22,023 bases of DNA from Chrysomallon squamiferum (lineage: Eukaryota > Mollusca > Gastropoda > Neomphalida > Peltospiridae), in contig CM022677.1 of assembly GCA_012295275.1 (NCBI GenBank), forward strand, positions 1,546,060 to 1,568,082, in the 5' to 3' direction. Made by a program: the position numbers and the translations under genes. The notes below the pieces were generated by a model. The model was not told where the DNA came from. It searched no databases and saw nothing but the letters and a program-made list of their open reading frames with translations. Each line of letters begins with the position of its first letter. The stretch's first letter is position 1. Of this stretch, positions 1-9,296 are shown piece after piece.

Positions 1-776
1 AAAACAGATTATTTGTTTATTTTTTAAAGTTAACTTATTATCAGTGTTAGTGAAATCAAGGGCAAGCTAATATGCATGTGTGTACGTATATATGTATGCA
101 TGTTTTTTTGGTTGCATACGTACACACACAAATAATATTTCTCACTCTGAACAGAATAGAAACAAATAAATACATAAATAACAAAAAGTAAATAATAATA
201 CCTGACACATTTATTTCTATATCTTTGTAATTCACCTGTTTACAAATATAAACACAAATTAAATACAAAAATAATTCATAATAAAAAAAATACAAATTTA
301 TTTATCTGCTTTTCGTGTATTTATATCTCATCTATAAATAAATAAACAAAGAGTTGCTAGTCTTAGTAAAAGAAAATGGATAAATAAATGAAGTAACAGT
401 TCTTATTTTCATGTCTAACAACCAGGAAATACATACATAATGTATCTATAAATTATATTTCATATACAAAAAACAAAATAAAAATAAAATAAACCAAAAA
501 GAAAAATGCATAAATAAATAAGTAAATAAATAAATAATAACAGTAACATAATAATGAAGAAATGAGATGTTCATATACATGATGCACGTGTTTGACAGAA
601 ATCAGTTCATAAGAAATCAAAAATTTCAAATAAAGTGTGTATGACGTCATCAGAAATACAAAACGTAAACAAACATAAATAAATAAATAATCAAACTAAA
701 TAAATAAATAAATAAATAAATAAAAATATGAGCCCAGTGATGACTAAAAGTGACAGTGTTTGAACGATGTTGTTTT
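1..776. other. AT-rich 3' flank of the BTB-PHR gene
   Basis: No coding sequence is supported here. The stretch holds (AAAT)n tracts (about 670-725) and an alternating purine-pyrimidine patch at 70-130. On the minus strand an AATAAA hexamer at about 297-302 is a possible polyadenylation signal, roughly 475 bases past the stop codon, but such hexamers are common in DNA this AT-rich. A TGACGTCA octamer lies at 641-648. Confidence 0.5.
237..420. repeat. 3'-flank segment with a homologue at 11588-11850
   Basis: This segment aligns to 11588-11850 in the same orientation. It includes 26 identical bases (249-274 and 11601-11626), followed by shared landmarks: ATACAAATT, TTATTTATC, AAATAAATAAACAAA and CAGTTC near a TTTCCATG/TTTCATG match. 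The second copy has no BTB coding sequence beside it. The likeliest reading is an old duplication of the gene's 3' side whose coding part was lost. Confidence 0.65.
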
Positions 777-2296
777 TTACACTAAAAATAACAAAGCAGG
801 TATTTGTCCGTGTGTCACATCTGTACGAAGTTCTCTGTGACTGTGTTTAGATTTGTGTGACTCAGAAAATCTACAAACAAAAGAGTCTACAACAATTTCT
901 GATTTACCTTCATCTCCACACCATGAGTTGTCTCCCTTAACATTAACAAACAAGCTGTACTCAGTGTCTTTAGTAATCTTCACTGGACGACTGAACACGA
1001 CGTCATACACGTCAGACGCGACGTATTCATATCTCTGTGTCAGTGTAGACCCGTCCAGTATTTCGTCTGTTCTTGTGTCAGTGACGAAGGCGCTGACGTC
1101 GTAGTTGTGTGGTTCAAACTGACCGTACAACTGAAATCCGCGAAGTAAAGCGTTTTTGTTGACAGAAAAAGTAATGGCTTCATCTTCTTTACCAGAACAT
1201 GACAACCAGTAACAATACCAACGAAACCTGTTTATTGTAATCTGTGTTTTACGAATCATTGCAGTTCTCATGTTTGAGTTGAAAGGTGAAACATCTTCAT
1301 CACTGCTCACCAAGTGTCTCCAAATCTTGTTTTCTTCTGTGTCAGTGAGTATGTGAGTGGGTGTCACGTGTTCTACAAAATACGTCTGATCGAGTAATGG
1401 ATAACGCACGTGCTTCACGACCTCTCCCAGTGCATCGCGCATGTTTTCTTCACTCGTCTTCTTCCCTTGCTTCCTGCACGCGCTGTCAGCCCACTTCACA
1501 GCGGCTTCAAAAACATTTTTCTCTTCTGCTGCCAGTTCGTCTGATCGTACGATCTCAACCAGATATTCGTGACAAAGATCGGTGACTTCATCCGACTTCA
1601 AAACTTCGTCGCCATTTTCCAAAATGAAGTCCAGAGTTTTTTTCCTTAGATCATGTTTATCAAACAGGTGAGCTTGTTCCAGCACGACGCACGCATTCTG
1701 TGACGACAACGACGACTCCAAATAATGTGTGCATTCATCTTCCAGTGTCGTGACTATGTACTTCTTCGATAGATACAGCAGACCGGTGACGTTGTCGCCT
1801 GTTAGGACGACGTCATCCGTATAAAGATATCTGTATAAAAGAAGTAGAGTAAGACTTTAAAACGTGAGATAATTATGTGAGATTAATTAATTAGAAAATA
1901 ATTAGATTACTAACAAAAACTGTATTGTTATCAACGTTTCTGTCTGTCTGTATGTCTCACTTCCTCACTGTGTTCGTAGGTGTGTTTCCATGTTTGTTTG
2001 TGTGTGTGTGTGTGTGTGTGTCTGTGTGTTTTAACATACTTTAAAAACTCTGAAAAGATGTCTGCCTTCACTTCCGGTATCACAATATCTGATTTTTCGC
2101 GAAGTTCTCCAGTCAACATCTGACAGAAAACTTCGCTTCGAATGATCAGAATTAAACGATGCGCATCGACAGTAGTTTTATGTTCCCCAACTAAAAATCT
2201 GACGTCCGTGTGAGTTTTTGTAAGAAAAACGTGTTCAAGGCATTCTTTCAGATTCTTCCCTGTCTGCCAACCTGAGACTGAAGTTGAGATGGCCAT
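777..2296 (-). CDS. BTB-BACK-PHR protein, BTBD6/BTBD3-like, two exons
   Basis: The coding sequence joins 2296-2040 and 1830-777, giving 436 residues. Exon 1 ends two bases into a Lys codon at a GTATGT donor. Exon 2 resumes in phase after a polypyrimidine tract ending TATACAG, restoring FLK-YLYTDD, a typical BTB core. Domains: BTB about residues 14-120 (WQTGKNLKECL, DVRFLVG, AHRLIL, then LYLSKKYIV); BACK about 130-240 (QNACVVLEQA, FEAAVKWAD); PHR about 287-436 (FSVNKNALLRGFQLYG, ending GQIPALLF). This is the order and approximate core length of the BTBD3/6 family. Vertebrate members carry a longer N-terminus, so the short start here is plausible; the ATG sits in a good context (AACATGG). Known family members are CUL3 E3 ubiquitin-ligase adaptors: BTB and BACK bind the cullin and dimerise, PHR holds the substrate. 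The substrate here is unknown. No stop or frameshift breaks the joined frame. BTBD6 and BTBD3 cannot be separated by eye. Confidence 0.93.
1831..2039 (-). other. Spliceosomal intron of the BTB-PHR gene (209 bp)
   Basis: The donor GTATGT begins at 2039 and the acceptor TTTTATACAG ends at 1831. Removing it joins exon 1 (phase 2) to exon 2 without a frame break and rebuilds the conserved FLKYLY segment of the BTB domain. A (TG)n tract lies just inside the donor at about 2000-2020. Reading through instead gives a low-complexity tail of alternating Thr and His, which marks that extension as intronic. Confidence 0.92.
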
Positions 2297-2305
2297 GTTC
2301 TCACT
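2297..2305 (-). other. Possible 3' splice site just upstream of the start codon
   Basis: On the minus strand the sequence CTTCTGTTTCTAG ends at 2304, followed by seven bases (TGAGAAC) and then ATGG. This is a good acceptor with a pyrimidine tract. A non-coding first exon could therefore lie upstream, among the repeated cassettes at 2480-7450. Transcript evidence would decide; without it the start could equally lie in an unspliced leader. Confidence 0.4.
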
Positions 2306-2316
2306 AGAAACAGAAG

Positions 2317-2378
<62 letters not shown>
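2317..2378. repeat. (AAT)n microsatellite
   Basis: About 20 uninterrupted AAT units abut the 5' end of the first coding exon. An (ATT/TAC)n-type array sits in the same place beside the decayed exon copy at 8690-8740, so array and exon start appear to have been copied together. Confidence 0.95.
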
Positions 2379-2485
2379 CATACTAAATATAATTTACAAA
2401 TATTTCCGTGTACATATGACATGTACATGGACATATTCCAAAACCGAAACAACCACTTTTTATATAAAAAAATTAATCAAAATCA

Positions 2486-2547
2486 TTTCTAAAAACCGAC
2501 TACTTTCTGTTTAACGCCTCTACTGCTGAACACTGAGATCAGAGATC

Positions 2548-2548
<1 letters not shown>
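2486..2548 (-). repeat. Module A, copy 1
   Basis: One of four diverged copies of a module of about 65-70 bp (others at 2978-3047, 4408-4472 and 6834-6900). All share a CGACTA-like start, TCTACTGCTG-like centre and a GATCAGAGATCT-like end, followed by an (AAAT)n tract on the plus strand. Read on the minus strand, the end is an acceptor, TTTTTAG then ATCTCTGATC. No good donor is seen for this copy. Confidence 0.7.
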
Positions 2549-2578
<30 letters not shown>

Positions 2579-2581
2579 AAA
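2549..2581. repeat. (AAAT)n tract
   Basis: A tetranucleotide tract directly after module A copy 1. The same kind of tract follows copy 3 (4473-4524). On the minus strand it supplies the T-rich run before the module's acceptor AG. Confidence 0.9.
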
Positions 2582-2950
2582 AGATAAGGAAAGAAAGAAA
2601 AACATCGGATAGATAAAGGATAAAAAAGAAATATCTTGTGGTTATGGTAATGATTACTATCCTGATGACGAAGACACAAAGAATTATTTTTATTATCAGT
2701 ATTATTATAAACAGAGGTGTGTGGTCAGTCAGGTAAGAAATATTTCACTGTGGGAGAAACGATTTTCATATCGCAATGTACTTGTGGTCATTTATAACAA
2801 TTTACCTCTCGAAAAGACAGCAAAATTATCCGTCAGTGACAGATCTAAAAAGAAACACTAAAGAACAAGAAATATTAATAAAGAAACAAAAAAATAATAA
2901 TAAAGAAACAAACCAGGATGCGATATTTTTGAAATAGAAAACAATTTAAA
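2582..2950. other. AT-rich spacer, no gene seen
   Basis: Purine-rich, AT-rich sequence with no coding region, RNA gene or clear repeat beyond short A-rich runs. Confidence 0.5.
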
Positions 2951-2977
2951 ATACCTTCTAATTTAAACTTGATGATG

Positions 2978-3047
2978 GACAATTTATTTAAGCGACTATT
3001 TTCTCTCTGTCGACTCAACTGCTGTAGATCACCGCTATCACAGATCT
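2978..3047 (-). repeat. Module A, copy 2, with exon-like boundaries
   Basis: Second copy of module A. On the minus strand it is bounded by an acceptor (TTATTCTTAG, AG at 3047-3046) and a donor (GAAG then GTATTTTA, GT at 2954-2953), outlining a 91-bp candidate exon (3045-2955). That exon has one frame open throughout, but the open frame differs from that of copy 3. A non-coding leader exon is therefore likelier than a coding one. Confidence 0.55.
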
Positions 3048-3207
3048 AAGAATAAATGAATACAAATTAAAATAAAATAAAACGAAATGAAATAAAGTAA
3101 GCAATAAATAGCAAAATATATCAATAAGAAATAATGGCTCTACTAGGGTAGTAACAGAAATGGTAGTACTAGTATTAAAGATATTACTACTACTACTACT
3201 ACTAGTA

Positions 3208-3755
3208 ATAAATTAAGAACACTGGAATAGTTAAAACATAATAAAATAAAAATATTATAGACTTTCAATATGGCCGACTTGTTTTATTTCTGCTTTGTGT
3301 ACTTTTCGTTCTTAAAATCCTCCACTGATAAACACGCGAGTGACGTCAGATATTTTACACGTCATCAAGTGCAGTGGCGTGCAGAGGTGAGGGCCGAAGG
3401 GGCTCTGGCACCGTGCATCCAGATTTATATTTAAATCGAATAAAGTGTTTATGTTTTATCTGTGTTTACGTATTCAAAATATCTTCCTTTCTCATACTAT
3501 TCCTCAGTGCTAGGCCTTGTACTTGAATCTTTGGGAATTACAATCAAGGAGTTGGCCCCGGGCTTCACCAGACCTTCACACGACACTGATCAAGTGTCAC
3601 GTTGTTAGGTTTCAATGTCAGAATAAAATAAAGAAATCGTCCTACCAGATATTTGTGTACTCATCTTACATAAATCTTCTTTAAAATTGATTACAACAAT
3701 TGAACAGATTAAGAACTACTAGATTGCATTGTTTATAGGTAAGTTATGAAATCTG

Positions 3756-3757
<2 letters not shown>
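3208..3757. repeat. Cassette copy with module B1, carrying a hAT MITE
   Basis: Aligns with 6376-6684. Shared landmarks include GTTAAAACATAATAAA, ATCCTCCACTGATAAACACG, GACGTCA, GAAATCGTCCTAC/GAAATCGTGCTAC, CATCTTAC and ATTGCATTGT, with both copies ending in an (AAT)n array. The copies differ by scattered substitutions and by the 217-bp MITE plus target duplication present only here. Confidence 0.85.
3372..3588. mobile_element. Non-autonomous hAT-type MITE with 8-bp target duplication
   Basis: The element is 217 bp. Its ends are imperfect inverted repeats: CAGTGGCGTGCAGAGG at the left and CAGTGTCGTGTGAAGG read inward from the right (12 of 16 match). It is flanked by identical 8-bp direct repeats ATCAAGTG (3364-3371 and 3589-3596). 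Eight-base duplications and CAG-type ends are hAT features. It has no open frame and is too short for a transposase. The homologous cassette at 6376-6684 has a single ATCAAATG (6522-6529) at this point, an unoccupied site. It is less AT-rich than its surroundings. Confidence 0.88.

Positions 3758-3808
<51 letters not shown>
3757..3808. repeat. (AAT)n microsatellite
   Basis: Trinucleotide array at the right end of the cassette. It corresponds to the array at 6686-6749 in the homologous cassette. Confidence 0.95.
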
Positions 3809-3810
<2 letters not shown>

Positions 3811-3829
3811 TAATAATAAAAACAAGAGC

Positions 3830-4380
3830 AAAAACAACAATAAGAAGAAGAAATAAATTTTACAGTGCACTAAATATACGTGTACCTATTTTATTTCTCT
3901 GACGATGCTTGCATGACCAGTATATCAAGTTAAGCTAACACGTGACGTTTGTTTGTAATGTAGCTAAAATAAAAATAGGGTGCCACAGCTTCATGAGAAT
4001 CACAAAGGTATACTCGGGTGTTATTTACAACGATCTGACAAATTCATTGTTAAAAAACTGTCTGCCCATAAGTGTAGAAATAAACCCGTGAAAATTTGAA
4101 ATTATTTCCATTTGTCATTATTCCAAGGAAGAAGATATAGACCTCCCAATTATTTCCAATAAACAGAACAAACTAACAAACTCGTAAAGAGAAAACAATA
4201 CTATGATATAAGATAATATTATCACATCTTCTATTGGCACGTTCCATATCTTTGAAAAGCCTCACGCTGTAATACTGTTTATTATATGTATATCAATAGC
4301 AGTATATCAATAATAATAATAGTAATAATAATAATAAATTAAATTAACACAATATAAAATACATTGTAGTTTCAAAACAG
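3830..4380. other. Spacer without a recognised gene
   Basis: Single-copy-looking AT-rich DNA. No supported open frame; short interrupted AAT units at about 4308-4336. Confidence 0.5.
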
Positions 4381-4407
4381 ATACTTACCTGAACAAATTT
4401 CTTATCG

Positions 4408-4472
4408 ATAATTTTTTTAGAAAGGAGTAATTTCTTTCTAAGTCTACTATTGATCACAGAGATCAGGGATCT
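4408..4472 (-). repeat. Module A, copy 3, with consensus splice sites
   Basis: Third copy of module A, and the one with the best splice signals. On the minus strand a T-rich tract ends TTTACAG (AG at 4472-4471), and a consensus donor, CAG then GTAAGTAT, starts at 4388. Together they define an 82-bp candidate exon (4470-4389). One frame is open through it. It lies about 2.1 kb upstream of the BTB coding start, on the same strand. Confidence 0.55.
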
Positions 4473-4473
4473 G

Positions 4474-4524
<51 letters not shown>
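4473..4524. repeat. (AAAT)n microsatellite
   Basis: About 13 tetranucleotide units after module A copy 3. Confidence 0.95.
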
Positions 4525-4593
4525 ACAAAATGATATAAAGTAAAACGAAGTAATCAGATACAGCATAAACTATAAACGATTAACTGACCTCTT

Positions 4594-4795
4594 CAGATAG
4601 AGGAACCAATTATCCGGCGTCCTGAAATACCGAAAGACCAGAAAACCAGAACTTTTTCCCGACGTAATTTTCATACTTTGCGCGCATCGGTTTTGTCCTC
4701 ACCAGACCGTAACTGCTCTTTCAAGCCGCGTGCTGTTCATTCACTCGCCGCATTGTTTACGTGTCGAGTCGCCACAGTTGTGCGTCGTCAAATTT
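4594..4795 (+). mobile_element. Probable 5' end of a pogo/Tigger-like DNA transposon
   Basis: A patch clearly less AT-rich than the surrounding DNA. It begins CAGATAGAGGAACC, followed by ATTATCCGGCGTCCTGAAA and several further CCGAAA/CCAGAA units. Runs of CCGG-type words near the end are typical of pogo/Tigger termini. The rest (CATTGTTTACGTGTCGAGTC) resembles the leader before a Tigger transposase. No transposase frame follows: the sequence breaks into TAC and AAT repeats at about 4815. I see no matching 3' end and no TA duplication. This is from family resemblance only. Confidence 0.42.
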
Positions 4796-5114
4796 CTTTA
4801 TTGCTACTGCAACTGTTACTACTACTACTAATAGAATAATAATAATTATTATAATGACGACACCATTATTATTTTTATTTCTTCTTAGTATTTTTTATTT
4901 TATTATTGGTGTTGTTGGTGTTGTTATTATTAAATATTCTTCGATATTTCTCATAAAGCAGTGTGTTATCTTTAAAAAAAAAAAAAAATACATCGTTTAA
5001 GAAAATTCACACAAAAAATGTATAGCTTTGACAAAATGGATTACTAATTCAATATGTCTGGTCTGATTTAAGTAAAAGTACTAATAGTACAGCATATATT
5101 AAATTGCAATAAAA

Positions 5115-5278
5115 TACAAAATACCTTCAAATTTCAAAATGTCGGCCTGCGAAAAAAAGTACGTCCTTGTTTGGTGAGTGTTTTCCTGGAACTGACAACG
5201 TCCTGTTTGACAGGTCACTGAAATATCTTCTGTGTATCGCTGTTTACAATGTCGTCTGCTCATAAACACGTGACTGAA
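5115..5278 (-). repeat. Module B, copy B2: exon-like, open on the minus strand
   Basis: Homologous to 7301-7441 (shared TACCTTCAAAT, TTTCAAAATG, CGTCCTTGT, CTGGAACTGA, GTCTGCTCA). More distantly it resembles the ends of the two long cassettes (ATAAACACGTGACTG). On the minus strand an acceptor CTGCTTTCAG (AG at 5275-5274) and a donor GAAG then GTATTTTG (GT at 5124-5123) bound a 149-bp segment that is open in one frame. Its last residues, FSQADILKFE, weakly recall the end of BTB exon 1 (KADIFSEFLK). This could be a decayed exon copy or a leader exon; the evidence does not choose. Confidence 0.5.
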
Positions 5279-5494
5279 AGCAGATTTCACGCCACCTTTA
5301 GCGGTAAATAAATGCACATATTTTATTACATGCAATGTGTGCCGTATGATGTAACTTGCCTTTGAAACCTGTTAACTATATATATTATTTATTTTGCCTG
5401 TAAATTACCTATCTTTATTTCCAGTGTTATATTCATGAAAAACTGATCGCTAACAATTCTCTGTTTATATATATCACTACTGGAAAGAAGAAAC

Positions 5495-5496
<2 letters not shown>

Positions 5497-5532
<36 letters not shown>
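5497..5532. repeat. (TA)n microsatellite
   Basis: Pure alternating TA run of about 18 units, followed by a short CACA tract. Confidence 0.95.
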
Positions 5533-5539
<7 letters not shown>

Positions 5540-6370
5540 ACATGAAAAAACAACAAAGAAAGAAAACTAAAAGCATTGTTCAAATATTACTACATATACT
5601 CATCACTTGTTTATATGTTTATTTTCTTTAAATTATTTATTTATAATTCACTTATTACTTTTTATTTATTTAATAGTATTTGTTTATTTGTTTCTTCCTT
5701 TCTTTATTCATTTTTATTTTTTATTGATTTCATTTCATCACATAAAATACAGTATAAAATAATACAGTTATGACGGTAAACCGCAGTAGGGCCCTTGGCT
5801 ACACCCTAATAAGGACTCGATTTCTCAGCGAGGTTTAAATGTACTGTTTTGTATGGTTGTTTAATTTAGAAAATTGGTCCTAACTTATTTACTAAGCAAC
5901 GAATTGCAATTTACGTTATACCTACTTGCAGAATCCGCTTGTAGCTATTTCTTTTTTATACTATTAACACGCAGGTTTTGAAAGTATCTGTAATACAGTC
6001 TAACATCTCGTAATTAACCTGTATGTACACTAAAGTAAGTAAATATATTGCCCATTCATTTCTATAAATGTTCCTAACATTAATTAAATACGAAATTATC
6101 TACATTTATGTACAACAACCAAATTAATTACAATAAACCAAATAAAAAGAAAATAGTAAATAATACAAATATATAACACAGTATAATTATTAAATTCTTC
6201 ATACACAAGTTCGAAAAACCAGAAAGATAACTATAATTTCGTTATCGGATAATGTATTTTCAAGTCAGGCTGTACGTAATATTTTTCAAGTCAATTTGAA
6301 AAACAACACCTCACGATATAATGATCAATTTGATAGAGAACTAACTCTGATATAAGTAAACGTAATGAAA
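5540..6370. other. Spacer without a recognised gene
   Basis: AT-rich; T-rich on the plus strand at 5576-5760. Open frames in it are low complexity (Phe, Tyr, Ile) and not credible proteins. No repeat partner was recognised. Confidence 0.5.
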
Positions 6371-6375
6371 CTAAA

Positions 6376-6684
6376 AACAGTCGAATCGTTAAAACATAAT
6401 AAAGTATAATATATCATACATTTTCGATATGACCGACGTTTTTTACTTTTGCTGTGTTTACTTTTAATTCTCAAAATCCTCCACTGATAAACACGTGACT
6501 GACGTCAAACATCTTTACGTCATCAAATGTCTCTGTATTGGGTTTGAATCTCAGATTAAAACAAGAAATCGTGCTACGAGACATGTACATTCATCTTACA
6601 AGCATATTTCCTTAAATTAGATTAAATAATTGTTTATGTAGTTATATTATATTGCATTGTATATATCTGTGCTATAAAAAGTCC
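6376..6684. repeat. Cassette copy with module B3 and an empty hAT site
   Basis: Partner of 3208-3757, without the MITE. It carries ATCCTCCACTGATAAACACG, a CACGTG E-box, a GACGTCA CRE-like word and a single ATCAAATG at 6522-6529 where the other copy has element plus duplication. It ends at the (AAT)n array from 6686. Confidence 0.85.

Positions 6685-6685
<1 letters not shown>

Positions 6686-6749
<64 letters not shown>
6686..6749. repeat. (AAT)n microsatellite
   Basis: Trinucleotide array closing the second cassette. Confidence 0.95.
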
Positions 6750-6752
<3 letters not shown>

Positions 6753-6833
6753 TAATAATAATAGAAATAATTAAATGAAAAAACAGGAAAAACAACTGTA
6801 ACTATTAATTTAAAACGATATCGGTGTAAAACT

Positions 6834-6900
6834 GGATAATTTCTTAGAAACGACTACATTCTATTTAACGATTCTATTATAAATCAGTGATATTAGATAT
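6834..6900 (-). repeat. Module A, copy 4 (acceptor lost)
   Basis: Fourth copy (TTTCTTAGAAACGACTAC, TTCTATTTAACG, TCAGTGATATTAGATAT). The word giving the acceptor AG in copies 1-3 is altered here (TTATATCTAAT on the minus strand). No donor is seen. Confidence 0.6.
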
Positions 6901-7300
6901 AAATAATGAAGTAAAATAAAATAAAATGAAATAAATACATAAAATATAATAAAATTAAATAAAGTAAATAGACAAAAGTATGCATTAGATGCAGCTAGCA
7001 CAAAGAACTATGTCAGAATGTAGATGATGAATATGACGATGATTACGATGACGATAATTGAATTAGTTTAACACTACTACTACTGCTGCTACTGTTACAA
7101 CTGCTACTACGTCCGCTCCAGACATATAAACACTTATACATTGATGAACAAATCGACACTGAAATAATCGTTTACGTTGTACCGATTCATTTAACAACTT
7201 TCACACAGTAACCTATAGCAATGCTAAATAGTACACAGGATTAACTGTGGCTGATTTCTTTAAACAAACTAATAGAAATACAATACATGTTAAGAAAATA

Positions 7301-7441
7301 TCAAATACCTTCAAATGCCTTCAAATTTCAAAATGGCTGTCTTCTTGTGTCAAACACGTCCTTGTCTCTGAGTTGTTTAGCTGGAACTGAAAACTTATTT
7401 TTTGTTGTTAGCAACCGTCTGCTCAGAAAGTGTAAGACCGC
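7301..7441 (-). repeat. Module B, copy B4
   Basis: Partner of 5115-5278. On the minus strand it ends GAAG then GTATTTGA (GT at 7308-7307), matching the donor of B2 after an extra duplicated 10-bp unit (CTTCAAATNC). A CAG acceptor-like word sits near 7443. Unlike B2 it is interrupted by stops in the corresponding frame. Confidence 0.55.
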
Positions 7442-8585
7442 TGTATTATGTTTTCTATTCAAATGTGTTTAGCAATTCAACTAACAGGTGTTTCTGTTGA
7501 CGAAACACAGAAAGAGATCTATTCATCGTAATTCATAACACGTCTCAATAACGGTTATTGCTGTACTTGGCGGTGGTCGTAATTCCCCGAGAAGAAAACA
7601 TTTGTAACGAAAGAAATGTCTCTTCGCTTATCTCGAGATACATTTCTTGAGAATGGGAACGTGATTCTGTAAGATAATTTGATGACTGACGTAATACGTC
7701 TCAGATTTTTAAACATCTAAAAGTGTATTAAGCCTAATTAAACATCTAAACGTTTATTTCTATTTTATGAGTTCAACAAATTTATATCATCTAATAATAG
7801 TGAAATTGATATCATTTGTCATTTTACATTAATACTATATCATTTAAATTATTACTTATTCATATTAAGAAATACTGATGACAAATTCTGGTAATTGTAA
7901 GACATTTTCAATTCCGATTCTGTTTACAAAATAACTAATTTTAAAATTCAAATTCAAAATATAGTCAATAAATGAAAAATACCCCAAAATGTATACATCT
8001 TTTATTTCTTTTTAATCCCTGGTTCATGAGTTACTGGAAAACAGATCTCTCCCAAAATGTCTGCATTATATAAAACACGCTTTATCAGGAAGCAACTAAT
8101 ACACACTGATCATGGTCTATTTGGCGGTCCTATAAACAAAACACATTTAACTATAATGGATTCATGAATTCACAAAAATGTAAGTCTTTACCGTTTAGAT
8201 GAAAAAATTATAATTTATTATGGGTTTTCGAGGTCGTGATTCAGCATTGATTTCCACCATATTAGAGAGAGCACCACATTCGAGCAGTATGGCAACTCAC
8301 TAGACGTTCTCAGTGAAATTTTCAGTACTTTGACTAATCTTCTGTGCATGACTATTATAAGAGTTCGTGTGAAGATAAATATAGTAATCAGAGTACTACG
8401 TACTTTGTACTATTTCTATACGAAGCAAATGGAACACTTAAACAAATTCGAAATAATTACTTTTCTTATACTGGTTGGAACGAGTGACAGATAAAATCGA
8501 AAATTAAATAAGAAGGAAGGAACGAATGAAAGGAAGGAGAAAAGAAAGTAAAGAAAAAAGAAAGGAAAAAGGGAATAGAAGGAGG
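7442..8585. other. Spacer without a recognised gene
   Basis: No supported gene. Contains an imperfect 14-bp inverted repeat, AAGAAATGTCTCTT at 7611-7624 and GAGATACATTTCTT at 7635-7648, with a 10-base loop. The rest is AT-rich with no recognised repeat partner. Confidence 0.5.
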
Positions 8586-8587
8586 AA

Positions 8588-8690
8588 AAATTATTATTAT
8601 TATCATCAGTATCATTATTATTATTATTGTTGTTGTTGCTGTTGTTGTTATTATTACTACTACTACTACTACTATTACTATTATTAATGT
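8588..8690. repeat. Composite trinucleotide array (ATT, TTG, TAC units)
   Basis: Mixed trinucleotide units directly upstream of the decayed BTB exon start at 8690. The functional gene has a trinucleotide array in the same relative place (2317-2378). Confidence 0.9.
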
Positions 8691-8740
8691 TTGTTCGTGG
8701 TGAAAACATGGCCACCTAAGCTTCAATCTCAACTAGGCAC
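8690..8740 (+). pseudogene. Relic of the BTB-PHR first coding exon (5' end only)
   Basis: From GTGAAAACATGGCCACC the plus strand matches 32 of 40 bases of the functional gene's exon start (GTGAGAACATGGCCATC, minus strand at 2303). The match runs through CTTCAATCTCA and AGGCA and covers the leader, the ATG and about 11 codons. The relic reads Met-Ala-Thr-stop, so it cannot encode the protein from this start. Beyond about 8745 no similarity remains. Orientation is opposite to the functional gene. With the adjacent trinucleotide array it marks an old inverted or dispersed duplication of this locus. Confidence 0.7.
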
Positions 8741-8744
8741 AGAG

Positions 8745-9296
8745 TGAAATTATTTGAATGTATTATTATAATTATTATTAAATTGCTACTCATAACAGTG
8801 TACCTTTGTAAAGTCTCATAAAAAAGCCTTTACGATATAAACGAGTGATATAAAAGGCTAAGAAAAGCAGAAAAACGATAAGTTCCATTTTTCATAAAAA
8901 GTCTTTTAGAACACTCTTATTGTAATGCTTTTGAAGCAGTCTGGTTCGATGTTAAAATATGTATTGACACTACAGATAAAGAGAGCGTTACAGGTGGGAG
9001 AAATGGTGTAGAAAACAGGTCATGGCGGACATAAAGAGTGTTGTAAGATGAAGCCAAAAGAGAGTTCATAGGGTGTTGAGTTAGTTTAATGAGTGTTTCA
9101 AAATGGTTTCTCTTTCAGCATCAAATTCCACATATTTCAGAGATTGGTGAGTTGTAGAGGGTAGTGTTAATTCAGGATAATTTTCAAACAGGATATTGTT
9201 CATACATGAACATATTTTAGGAATTACTAATTTTATCTTTATATTTAACCTTAAACCAATACTAATACTATCCCCGAATTAACTCTAAATAGAAGA
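8745..9296. other. Spacer without a recognised gene
   Basis: No supported coding region. A 28-bp segment (9119-9146) lies between an acceptor-like TTTCTCTTTCAG and a donor-like GTGAGT, too little to call an exon. Copy 1 of the large repeat begins at about 9297. Confidence 0.5.

Noticed and set aside
1361-1585. Plus-strand open frames across the BTB-PHR exon (also 853-1104)
   Set aside because: Antisense shadows of the real coding exon; no family resemblance.
3208-7441. Module B as a set of clear BTB exon-1 pseudogenes
   Set aside because: The end of B2 (ADILKFE before GTATTTT) recalls exon 1 (ADIFSEFLK before GTATGTT), and VFMSRR recalls a BTB core. The matches are short, need gaps and are not consistent across copies, so I kept it as an alternative only.
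7611-7648. 14-bp inverted repeat as a terminator, RNA gene or MITE
   Set aside because: The arms match imperfectly (about 12 of 14), with no target duplication and no transcript context.
9119-9146. A 28-bp microexon-like segment between TTTCTCTTTCAG and GTGAGT
   Set aside because: Splice-like words alone are expected by chance in this much sequence, and no neighbouring exon or frame supports it.
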